Shown piece after piece: positions 1 to 12,300 of a DNA stretch of 64,000 bases. Source of the DNA: Struthidea cinerea (taxonomy: Eukaryota > Chordata > Aves > Passeriformes > Corcoracidae); assembly GCA_013397865.1 (NCBI GenBank), contig VZTI01003366.1, positions 116,713-180,712 of the forward strand. Reading direction: 5' to 3'. The notes beneath the pieces were generated by a model. That model searched no databases. It was not told where the DNA came from and saw nothing but the letters and a program-made list of their open reading frames with translations. The position numbers and the translations under genes were made by a program. Within the stretch, counting starts at the first letter, position 1. Every line of letters starts with the position of its first letter.

Positions 1-258
1 ATTCAAATCTCATTGCACACTTGACTCATTCATTGCTTTTTAGTTCTAATCTGATGTGCATTTCCTAAATATGAAGAACCCCTGCTATTTATGAATGCAG
101 CCCTGGTAAACACAAAAAGCCCACCCCATCCCCTCCCAAATTATAATAATGACATATAACTCTTTCTTTTTTAATAATAATAATAATAATAATAATTATA
201 ACAATAATTATTACAAATAAAAAGTCAGAAATGCTGTAGACCAAGTGGATTCTCAGTA
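1..258 (-). other. SORCS3: SORCS3 3' UTR (proximal part)
   Basis: This is sequence directly after the stop codon on the minus strand. It includes an ATT-type microsatellite (about 169-200) and AT-rich flanks, so the mRNA here would be U/A-rich. No canonical AATAAA is seen on the minus strand, only an ATTAAA variant inside the microsatellite region (about 171-176). The true polyadenylation site is probably beyond position 1. Confidence 0.7.
165..218. repeat. (AAT)n microsatellite in 3' UTR
   Basis: There are about nine uninterrupted AAT units after a T run, then imperfect AAT/ATT units to about 218. It lies 40-95 bases past the SORCS3 stop codon and would be transcribed as UUA/AUU repeats. 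Confidence 0.9.
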
Positions 259-323
259 TTAAACACTAGTGCAGTTAGGGATTTCCTTTGTGCTTTCACT
301 GTTGGCGATTGTTGAGATGCTTC
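259..323 (-). CDS. SORCS3: SORCS3 terminal coding exon with PDZ ligand (residues 798-818, stop)
   Basis: This is 65 coding bases: two complete a split glycine, then SISTIANSESTKEIPNCTSV and a TAA stop at 259-261. Acceptor ...tctcctccacag. The exon was too short to stand out as an open frame. I found it by looking for the conserved ANSESTKEIPNCTSV end of SORCS3. The terminal TSV is a class I PDZ ligand (S/T-x-hydrophobic), the PICK1-binding end of mammalian SORCS3. Human has GGIATIANSES where this has GSISTIANSES. Confidence 0.95.
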
Positions 324-3300
324 CTGTGGAGGAGAAAATGGAGAAGAGAATCAGTCCAGTGGCTTCAACAGTTTGGTCTATATTGCTTCTCACTCCTCCT
401 TAGGATGTGGTTGTGTAAGTGTAAAGACAGAAAAGATGCTTAAAAGTAACACATCCTTTTATGTATTTGCAGTAAGCAGGGAGCATGCAGAAAACTCAAT
501 TAATACAGCTCAGCTGACCAGCAGTAAACTCATTAAGCTATTAGGGACATATTTGCTTGTAATCATAGCACACCAACAGTGTAAGTTTGGCTCAGCTGAT
601 TCTTCTGAGGGTGCAGGGAATTTGGCACTCCTCCACAGGAGAGGCAGGGTCATGAGCAGGAATAGGTGTGAGCCACAGCTATTACTAACTTCTGCACACC
701 TACTGCTGGCTCCAGGCTCCTACCCCGGGAAAAGCTGCAAAGCTGTAAGAGAAACTCCATTACCATGCTGCTGAGAGAGATTTACTCCCTATCTGAGTGC
801 CTCAGGGCTCTGCTAGTACCCGGGGTCACAGTTACTGCCTCTCCTAATACCCCAAAGACCAACACACTCGGCCAGGCTGTGAAACAAAAGTCAGCTGAGG
901 GCTGTCTCTCACCCATCACTCGTGTGTCCAGCTCTTTGTCCATCAGCTCCTCAGGGTCTGTGAACTCACTCAGAGTGATTTTGGGGGCATTTTCACTTTG
1001 ACTGACAGAGCCAATCATTTCCTGCTCCTTGTCATGCTGAACTTGGGCATAGATGTTAATCCAAGGGATTTTCCTGCACAGGAAAGGAAAATGAGAGGTT
1101 ATGTTTTGTAACACAGGGATCCTTAGCATGTCATTTATTAATGAGACAAAATAAGCTGTGACCAATCCCAGAAATGCAGCACCGGCAGTGATGCAAAGTA
1201 TGAGCTCTCAGAGTGGTGAAAGTACCACAGAGATGTTCATCTCTGAAAGTGCCCTCAGCATCCACTAATTCCAATAACAGCCTAAAGGTATTCCAAATCT
1301 CAGGCCATTGTCTTCATATCCTGTGCACAAAGGCTGCCCCAGCTGCAAACTTCAGTGCTCTGCCCTTTTAAATGAGAAATCGTGCACATAGTGGACACTG
1401 CACTCAGCTCAGAGAGCAGCAATCAACTAAGCACAATCAGCTGCAATTGTCAACTCTCTCAGTATTTATTACATGATCAGTGGTGCATTGGAAACCAAAA
1501 GTAAAAATCAATTTGGCACTAGTATCAACTGAGCAAAAAAATTACTAGGCTTGTTGCTGCTGACAGACCCACACTGACTCAGGAGAAAATGCCACATCTG
1601 AAAGAGTTATAAAGAATTGTTCCTGCCTCAGAGTACAGAAAGGATTTGGACCTTATAACACCCATCCAAAGTCTATTTGTTACCATTTCATTGCAAAAAA
1701 CAGTTTGTCATGCTATGGATCATGCAAGTTTGCAGGGACTTATTTTTCCTTGCTGCCCAGGAAGCCAAGGAACTGAAGGGATTATTTCATCCTCCTCCCA
1801 GGCAAAGTTACCTTGGCCTGCTAGAATGATATCCTTGAGAGTCAGTTAGGTAGACAGATAGTTATACAGGCCTAGACAGTTAGGTAGTAATCCCTGGAGG
1901 AATGCAAGTTTAAAATGAGAGAACTGAAAAGGAATGAGTTAAGTATCATTGGGGTTGCCAGGATTATCTGCATTGCCTGTTGGAAGTTGACTGTTCTTCC
2001 TAATGCTCTTAGGAAGTCTTTGTGCCACACAGTTCACACTGCTCCAATAAGGAAAATTTGGAGAATATTTTCAGTTCCTTAAAGCACACAGGAGAGAGAG
2101 AGAAAGAAGATGTGTTCGAAAGAAGCAATATAAAATGCCATATCTTTATGCTTATCTATGTGCTGTTGGATATGTCAGAGACTGAAAGCAGTGGAAATTG
2201 CCTCAGCACTCACAAATTCAATAGATCTATGTTGATTTTACTCCAGTGAAGTTCTGGCCTCAACCAACTTGTGCTATTGGCTTGATTTGGCATTCTGTTC
2301 TTAACCAGCAGCAAGCCAGGACATATTTGGGATGTTCAGCAGCAGCTGACGAATCTCATGATCTCGCTTTCTCCTACCTTTTAATGTTTAAATATGCCTT
2401 AAATGCCACCAGAAGATATAGGAACTACACAGGGAATGAGAGAGAGTTAATGCATTCCCATAGGATCTAAGAGCCCAGAGTTTGTCTGGATATGTATACA
2501 GACATGAGAATATGCCTGGACATACTGGACGATTTAATTTTGCTTCCAAACAATGCAAGCACAGAGCAGTGATCGTCTCTGAACTTTGAGTGGAAAGGTG
2601 AGAAAAGCTCTATAGAATTGAGAGGCAGAGAGCCAAGGTACTTCAGAGAGTTAGGGAAAAGAAGCTGAGACGGCTGTACATATGTGAATCCATACCCAAA
2701 TACCTCATCCTGCTGTGCCTCCCAGCACAGACACAGGTGGCCACAACCACATCACTCTGAGCACAAACAAGCACACACTCCTGGCTGTCCCAGGACACAC
2801 ACATCGACTGCCCCATAGCCCCACCACTGCTCAGCCCTCACACACACAGTATTGACTGATATATGCTCAATCTTCCAGAAAATAAACAACTTTTTTACAG
2901 ATTATTTCCATACTTCCCCCGTCTTCCTTTCTTTTCCACTGGGACCTCCTCAATAAGCATCTCTCTGGCAGCAGTATTTAATATGCCTGCTGAGTCTATA
3001 AATTGATGGACTCTTAATAAGGAGTCTGTGTGCAAACCAGCAAAGCACCAAATTTTTGAATTTGTAGAATTAAAGAATCATGTCAGCCTATGCTCTCCCA
3101 TAACCTTTCCCTGTAAGCAGAAGTTCTGTATTCAGGCTGGGACCAGCACAAATCAGAAAAGTACACATGGCTAATGGACCTCTGCATCACTGAGAGCTAC
3201 AGGAAAGCTTTTGGGTTTGCCCCCCTTTTTCCATTAAGAATCGTTGCATGCTCTCACTTCTGCTACATTGAGCCAGGAGTTTTAGATAGAGCTGAAAAGT

Positions 3301-6300
3301 TGCTTTCTGTTCTGAAAAATCAAGCTGAGAACACTCTGTGTATATGACTTACCCTACACTTTGTCAGTTTGATCTGGGTTTTTCCCCTTTGGGACAGAGA
3401 GATAAGAGAGGACAGCCAGTTAATAAGCTCTTGGGCTAAGCAAAACTGATGCTTTAACCACCTTCCTCCTCACTCCCAATTTGTAATACACTTAACTATC
3501 AGACAGATTTTAACAAGGCAGGGTCTCCACAGCCCTGGAGCACAGTAAATGGCTGATGGCTGCTATACTCAAAGCTCAGGGTTCTTAAGTAGTACAAGAG
3601 TCAGTTTTATGAGCTGTAGTAGCAGCACGTGACCCGGAGACTGCCAAAGCAAAGTGGATTAACAAGCTCCTCACTGTTCTCTGGCAGCTGGAATATACAG
3701 ACCCTTCTTCCCGGTAACTGCTGACCACAGGGCCAGAGACATCAGGCCAAACCTAGGAAATCATCTCACCAAGACACGGGAGAAAGCATGTCTTACACAG
3801 GGTTGTACCTACATCTCGTCACATCTCCCAGAAAGACTTCTTCGCCTTCCTCACCCTACATCTGGGTGTGAGAGTAATCATCAGCTGCCTCCCCAGCACA
3901 CTACTAAATCGATGCCTTAAACAAATCCCATTCCCCTAGGAAGCTGTATTCCACCTCCCAGAGGCAGAGAGGGGATTTCAGGCTCCAATAACGAGGTTGT
4001 GCTGAAGGCCTTGAAATCTGCGCCTAAGCAGAGTCACACAAATGCATCCCCTGGAAGTTGTCCTGAGCCACTGAAGTCAGTGGGAGCTTGATAACAGATA
4101 TCAGTGTGCACAGGATCAAGCACTAGAAGGAGCGCCACTCACTGATTATGACAGTGGTTAATGCAAGATGTTAGCAAGGAGGGAAACTTTAAACCTGGAG
4201 ACTAGAATAGATGCCTGTCTTATCGTATCATTTAATTTTGAATATTGTTTGTATCCCACTAACATCCTAAGAGAATACTAGTCTTATTCTGGGGCACAGA
4301 AAAGCGGGAGAAAGAAACATACAGCTGGATCTGGACAGGAAAAGCTCTAGTTTTTCATTTAGAGGAACTACTATCTCCAGAAGGTTTTATTTATTAATTT
4401 AAGTCAGACTCAGCTTATGTTTCTAATACAAAATTTTGCCACTGGTCAGGATCTAGGCATGCAGACCATTTTATACTGTAAGTACTGTACTGAATGCAAA
4501 GTTCCTCCTAAGGAGCTCCACCTCCCTAAAATATATCCCCAAAAAGCAGACCTTCAGCAAACAGGCCATTCTTATCACATATTCTGTTTCACAGCTTGCA
4601 GCAGCCAAGTGCCATGGGCCAGCCCTGGTCCTGCCTGCTGTCTGGAAGTAAAAGGTTTATATTAACATCTGTCAAGGTAAATCTCAGCACAGATTCCCAA
4701 AGGCATTTTTATGCTTTACACAAATTTTTCTGGCTTTGAGTCTCCCACCTTTAACATAATCACACCTGCTCCTCTGCAAGACTAACCTATTCACTTTGCA
4801 AGATACAAACGAGATGCTGCTGCACTAAGGCAGCTGGCCAGGTGGGTATAGACTGTGGGAAGTCATCCAGCCTGTGGTTTTTGACTAAGCTTGCGTTGCG
4901 TATCTCAGTATTCAGTGAGCACAAAGGGTTCCCATTTCTGGTCTGTGGTTTAAACACATCTGCTGAAGCCGAAGATGATTTCTCAGCTCTTGGGGAACTT
5001 TTGGAGCACCAACTTTGTGGTGAAACGGCAGTAGATGGTTTTCTCTCAAAGTATGAGAAACAGGGAACTACATTCATCTAAGCCTTAGGCCAGCATAATT
5101 CACTCTACATTTGCAATTAGGCACAGCTCTGCCTAGGTCTCCTGTAAACCACCCAGAGTCTCCTCCTCCTATCCCAAAGTTTTTCAGCTTACCTCTTGAA
5201 TTTGTAGATTAAAAAAACAGCCAAGCCCACAAACACCACAGACAACAACATCAGCATTGCCGAACTGCTGTGACCCGAGCTGGAATCCACAAGGGGTGCT
5301 GCAGGAGGAAAGGCAAAGCATTACATTTGCGGGATATTACAAGGAAACACATTAACTACCCGAGAGTTGAGCTCAGCTCTGTCTTTGTCAAATCTGCTTT
5401 ATCACTGGTGCATGCTGGTTTTGGCAAGAGCAATCAGTAGGAAACAAATTGGTTCTCTTGTCCTTCAAAAGTCAAGGCCCGTTTTCAAGACAGCGCAGTC
5501 TAACATCCCCGAGTGAAAAGGCACAGCAAGCCACGCTTAGCTGAATGCCTGATCACTCCTGTGTTAACACTCTGGGCTATTACTTTTCAGGTTTTTCCAG
5601 GTACTGGAGTGGAAATGAATTTTATGAAGCGTGGCTTAATACATATCTATTCCCCTTTGGAGAAGATACCTTAGAGCATCAATGAACTCCCATCTTCCAA
5701 GGATATTCATCTATCTCACATGTGACAGGGATCTACTGCTGTGACAAACCTCAAGGTCCATCCTTCTATAGGACCTTAGAGACTTTTAAATTGAATCAGT
5801 TTTCATAATGTGGAGGAGCCCAAAGCAATGATCCTGGATCCAAGCACACAATACAAAATATTATAATATTTTGGAGATTTTGATCCTTGACATTTTGGTT
5901 GGGCTAAATACAGTGTATTCCTATACCTTGTTTATGCAGCTATTCCAAGAGCTCATCAGAGCACACCATCTTAATGGCCTGAGCACTGTGCTGATATCAA
6001 GTGTCTGATGAGAAGTCTCTAATGATGCAGAAATGATTATAAGTAGCAGCTGAGTGTTTCTTGTTCTGCATAAATATTTGGTTTTGGTGTTTTACTATTC
6101 TCTATTCTTTTTCTGTCACCCTGAAGGCAGGGACAAAGTCATGCAAATAGAGTCAGTCCTGATTTCACTGTCAAATTTCCACACCTAACAGTCTGATCCT
6201 GCCAGTATTTGGCTGCAAATACTTCTGACTCTTTTGTGGGAAAGACTGTCACTTCATCCAAGTCAAAACACCACAGGAATGGTCATGAAACCCTCTGCAC

Positions 6301-9300
6301 TGGAGAGGGTGCAAGAATAGCTGCAAAATGTAGGTTAAATGCAGTTCCTTGCTAGAACCAAGCCAGATTCTGGAGAATTCCAGCCACCTGGAGACCTCAG
6401 ACATTGTATTGCATTCCCAGTTTTGCAAATTAATCAATTTCAGGCTACTCCTGCTAGCATCTGACTCACACTCCAAAAGAGCAGTTAGAGAGTGAAGGTA
6501 AAAAGGCATTACCTGTAGGAAAGGTCGTGAGCCTCGATATAGCCCAGCTCTCGGCTCTCCGAGAAGAAGCTGAAGTGTATAATTGTGGGATATGAATCCC
6601 AGCCTTTCAGAGAGGCTATCAGAAAGGGCACTAGCACAAGATCCCACATTTCAGACAATTGCAAGGGCAGTCATAAAAAGCAAGGGCAAAAATAAATCCA
6701 TCGCCTCCTTTGTAACCATCACTGTCTCATCAATAGCTGAGAGCTTCACGCTAGGCTGGTTTAAAGTTAAGGGAGTGACAAAGCTTAAAGTGACTCTTTG
6801 TTATTTTGTGCAGAAATGGAGATAGGTAGCGTTGAAATTTAAGTAAGTTCTAATTTGTAGAAGTCAATATTCAGGCACATATTTCCTTGCAAGAGGCCTA
6901 GATCTTCTTTTCATGAGTACTTTGCCCCTTTAAAGCTTCTTAGCTAGTCATAACAGTAACAAGCCCTTTGCTATAAGGATTTGATCCAACATCCATGAAA
7001 CTTAGTAATATCCCACTGAATTCCACAGGTGCCCAATAAGGGCTTAATAGAACACCATTCACCTGGATTTCTAAAACACTTGAAAAACACCAATGCACTT
7101 GATAATTAAGCCACAGGGAACTCTTACAAGGTACTTTTTATACTTGTACAAACTGGAGCATGAAGATGCCCCTAATGGGTTGGTTTTAACACTCCCTGCT
7201 TCTACCAAAATGTCTCAGCTGGCACATATGCCAGTGCCACATACCAAACTCTGAGTGGTCTGATGTAGACTGATTCTCCTGGGGTTGTCTGAAGCCTCAG
7301 GAGAACCACAGCTGTGCCTTTGACTCCACACTCACCTAATGTTAACTGAGTAACATACACAACCACTTCAACACCAGGCTTCAGTTCAAACTGGACCAGG
7401 TTCTGGTTGAGAGCATTAAAAAGGATTTCTACCACCTGATGAAATAAGAATAGATACAACAGTTACAGTAGAGAAGATGGCAAGGTCTGGAGAACATTCA
7501 GGAATACACAAAGCCCATGAAGAGTGGCTGACATCTCTTACTGTGGAGAGAAATGCACACGTGCTTTCAGTGGAACTGGATGTCATTGCATGTAAGTCTC
7601 CCTTACAGGACTTTTGAGACTCTCATTGTATGTTATCATATCTCTCCTGGGAAGCAAACAGAGAAGGTTAGCAATCTTTTTTTCTTTTCTGGGGGGGCTA
7701 CAGGAGGAGGGAAAATTAACTAAGGACTTTTTCACCTTCCACAATATCCTTTGAGTCTGATCAAATGCATTTGGAAATCACTGACATATTGGCCTTTCAT
7801 TGGTGGATAATGGAACTAAATTAGGCACTCCAGACCTGCATTTCATTATGCCCACTGATCCTGTCATGTAGCTTCTATTTAAATGGGCTGTTGGGGATGA
7901 GGCAATCCAAGGACAATGGAAAATTTTCCTTATTTCTCCTTCACTTATAAGAGGGGCCTTGGACTGGATACACTGGAGTTGCTGAGCTGGGAGATCAGCA
8001 ACCCAGCTCTGATGTGTTATTTGGTTGCCCCAGAGCACACACTTGGCACATCACCCTGGAGCCTCAGTTTGTTAATGCCTGATCTCCATAGAGCAGTTCT
8101 GATGGACAGGGCACAGCTAATGAGTAGTTCTAATGACCTCCTCTCCAGGCAGAGCTTCTCAAGCAGAAGGCAACAACAGGTGCCAAAGTACAACTGAGTA
8201 GACTGTCAACTGAAATTAGAGCACTAGAGCTTCAGGCCTCATGGTCAGTTAGTCAGAAATCTAATTGAGATGTCAGCATAACACTGATACATGAAATATT
8301 GACACAACGGCTTGTTCAGAAGGAGTTTTAATACTGGTAGGTCCAACTGAACAGGACAGAAATTACTCCAAGAACATCCCTCCAAAAAGCCTTTTAAACC
8401 TACCCACCTCAATTCATCTCTCCTGCACACTGATCACCATAAATTTAAGAGACCAGCTTTGACAACTTCCTAGGGCAAAAGAACTACTCTACAAGGACTG
8501 ACTTGACTCAATGGGTGACAAGAACTTCCACTGAATTCACCAGTCCTCTGAATTATTTAGTGTTTGAGCCAAACTTCCAAGAGTTACTTGGCGGTGGGCT
8601 CACACAGTTTGCACACTGTAAAAAAGCTGCATACAAGAACATTAGCTAGAGCCAAGCAGCCTTTCCAGCAGCACTTCACTCCTTTGCCTTTATAGACCTG
8701 ATTTAATCACTTGGTAATTCTAACATGAAAGCTTCAGCAGCCTAGTGCTGTTGTTCCAAGCTCTTTCCTTGCCTGCACATCACTGTTGCTATTCATCACC
8801 GTAATTACCTATTTATCTAAATGGATGGATATTGTAACTTCCAAATATAGTTTGCACAGGCGATTCACTGCTGCAGAAAAAAAAAAAAAAGAGGTCTTGT
8901 TTTGGTGATCTATGAGCTGAAGAGCCTGATTTATTTTTAGTAAACCTCCGTATATTACCTTGCTGCTTTGGCCTCCCTCTATTAGCATTCCCCCAGGGAG
9001 TAGAGGGAGTACATATTCAAGGTTCCTTTGGCCATAACTACTGTAGAAAGGACACTCCACTGATTTAGGAAGAATCTCTGCTAGCGGTAGACTGTGACAT
9101 ATCTCAGTGAGGTATTAGAAAATCCCAGTTTTCCTCCAAAAATAATTTTCTTTAATGCCATAAACTACACTGCCACAGTCCCAGATGCATCCATTTCCAC
9201 CACACTTATTGTAAGTACTTCCAACTCTGCGCAGCTTCAGGGGCCCATCTGCAAACAATATGACAGGAATAAATGTTCCATGAATCCTTCTTTCCTTACT

Positions 9301-12300
9301 TGCTCCAGATCAGCCTCACTGCTTTTCCTCCTCTCTGTTGTGTTTTTGTGGGGCAATATGAAGAGTTCAGCAGAAGTAGGTAGCCCAGGGAACACAGCTA
9401 CCAGGATCTGCTCATCAGGGATACCAGTCACCTAGAAGAAAAGTAAAAATGAGGTCTCTAGCTGCTATTTTGTTACTTACATTTCCAATCACTACCAGAA
9501 ATGGTGCCCCCTTCAAACTGTTATTTTCCAGTTCCACTGTAGGTGCTGTGGTCCTAATGAGCTGTTCTGCCTATTTGGTGGGTCACAAATGGAGCTTCTG
9601 CTAAAGATGCACTCTACTTCCTTTCTAGAAGTGAATGTAGGCTTGACAACAGCCCTGGGTCCAAAGATCTCAACCCAAAGTCCAAACCTAGCTTGTCTCC
9701 AGATCTGAATGTTCCATATAGTCCTTCTTGCTACAACAGAATAACTGACCCAAAGTCAGATCCAGAAAGTCTGTCTCGGAGCAACCACTGGGAAACGTGC
9801 GTTTACCACATTTACACAAAAACAGGGACAATATGAAGAAAAGTGCCTGCAATCACCTGCTATTATCGGGTTGTGGGGATCCACATTTGCCATACACGAA
9901 CAGCAACGTCCCCAGAGGGAGACTTTACTCCTGGGGCTGACTGGGAGGGCTGTGCTAGCAGCTGCTCAGTTTGCTGAACCAAGAGTACCCGGGTCTCACA
10001 GCTGCCTTCAGCAAGACCCGCCCACCAAGGCTGCTGCCCTCTCTCCCCAAATCCAAGCTGTGCATCCTCAGTAGGGCAGGAAGCCTCCCCCCCTGACAAA
10101 TGCTCTGCTACATGAGGTTAACTCCATTAGCTCTCTGGTCCGACCCCACCTCAAACTCCATGGCCTCACTCCCGAGCTGAGGTGTACCAATGGGGCAGCC
10201 CAGTCCTGGTGGGATATACAAGAGAGCACTTCTGTTCTCTGTAACCATTCACGGTTACAAGCTAATTAATTATTTTTGTCCTGCAAGCTTGATTCTGAAT
10301 ACAGTAAAAGGGAACAGTTTAAAGCAATAAACTTAGTGCTTTCTCAGTATAGAAAAACAATCAGGGAAACTCTTACGAACTGTGAATTTTGAGTGGGCTG
10401 CAGATGAGAAAAGCTGAGCAGGAATGTACTTTCCCAGTAAAAATAATCAGCCTCCATTTCTAAGAACAGCTGTAGCTAAAGCAAAAAACCCCAACAAGAT
10501 ACATTTTTGGCAGAATGCAAAACCCACAAAAGCTTGTCTAAATCTAGCTCCTAATTTCACACAAAACTAAAGTTCCTGACTATTTGATACCATAAATTAT
10601 TCTGTCCCCTTTCCTGCAAGAATATGAGTACTAGTTTACATATTCTAATTAATCCCAAAGGAAGATTCAGTATCTTCCACCTACAGAAGTCTCTCTTTAT
10701 CCTATATTTTAAAGGTAAGTTTATTTTCCCTCTGAATCCTCATTTTTTGCCCCAGTTGGAAAGGGAGCAGAGCTTTAAAATATTCACCAGTTGCTACACT
10801 TAGCTGCATGTGGAACTCCTGACTATCAGGAAGAGATAAAAATATCTTCCTCATGTATCCAGAATACTATAATGTCTGTCTTTTGGGATGAAGTGGATCA
10901 GCTGTTTAACAACATACAGTAACACTAACCAAATATTTGGAGTAGAAAACAGTAGCTACTGTCATATCAATTTGGCAAAACAAGAATAATGATGGTACTA
11001 TTACAATCCAGAATTTGCAAAATCCTCAGGAATATTAAAAGCTGAAAAGCACACAGAAATATTAATAAAAGTAATGGTAATGTTTCCACAAAAACGGCAA
11101 TATAGTTTGGCTCTGTAAAAAGATCCAGCATATTAAGAAGCTTTTTATTGATTTTTTAATGATAGTCTCATCACTGCTGTCCTTACCCATTCTTTTAAGC
11201 TAGCATGTCAAAAAAGTGCATGTTTTAACAGCCTACTCAATGTTAGTACAGACAAGGAAACAGATGCTCACCTGTGCTAGTGCTCTCTTGATGACTTTGC
11301 CAACGTCTTGTCTCCATTCAGGGATGTCAGGGTTATGGTAGTCCAAGTTGGGAGAAAATGACAGGAGCTGAGACTGGAAATACTCTGGAATGGAAAAAGT
11401 ATTTGTGAGAAGATTAAATGGGCAGTGTTTAGGATACAGACAAGGGTGCAGAAGACAACAGGAGGACCATAACTATCTTAAAGCAAGAGAGACAAGGCTG
11501 AAGGAAGAAAAAGGCTGGCTAACACTAAGCAGGACAGAAAGCTTGCAAGGAAAGAATGCTTATAATGTGCTTATAAAGGACATTTTGACCTAATGCCAAC
11601 TTCTGGCTTTCCCCAGAGAAACAGAAGCGAGAATGAGAGAGGTGAGAGGACGCCTTCATGATGCCTCTGGGCATCATGATGTAATTCTGCCACTCAACTT
11701 CTTCAGATTCTGCTCACAAGTAGGTTGACCAGCAAATAAGGCAGCACCTGGCTGAAATTTGGAAGGCCTGTCTGTACAATTGCAGAGCAAACAATTGCTG
11801 TAAGTAATGTTTTCTGGTTATCCTCCTGGAGGGAAGCCGGGGGTGGTTAATTCCCCAACAAAGGAGAACCCAGTGGTGCTAATGACTGGCTCATCAAGCA
11901 ATGGCTATTGACGAAACACCTTGAAGTTCTGTTCAGACTGAATGATTGCTGGGAGGAAGAAAAGCTTCCTAGACTTAAAATACAGAACGATTTAAATTTT
12001 TCTCCAATTCCAACTCTCCCTGCTGGGTCACCAAAGACCAAGTCTGGAATCCTTATGGCAGCTGTGCACAATGGATTTGGGCCAGTGGGAGGCACAGATC
12101 TGGGATGGGAATCACCATTATATAAAAGTTCTCAGTGTAGAAGACTCTGTTTTTGGAGATGTGCTGTGCCTCACCTTGAAGCAAATGATCTCCAGACACT
12201 TCAAGTAAGTACCATTAATCATTTGTAAGAAGGCACTAGTTTTAGATCAAGATAAACCTGCCAGAGTATAAATGAGGAAATCCACAGAAAAGCAAGGATG

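Noticed and set aside
782..912. Possible extra coding sequence after the tail exon
   Set aside because: A good donor (GTGAGA) sits at 912, and the conserved NCTSV end is found in frame and phase at 259-323. The read-through has no family similarity, so it is kept only as a splicing hypothesis.
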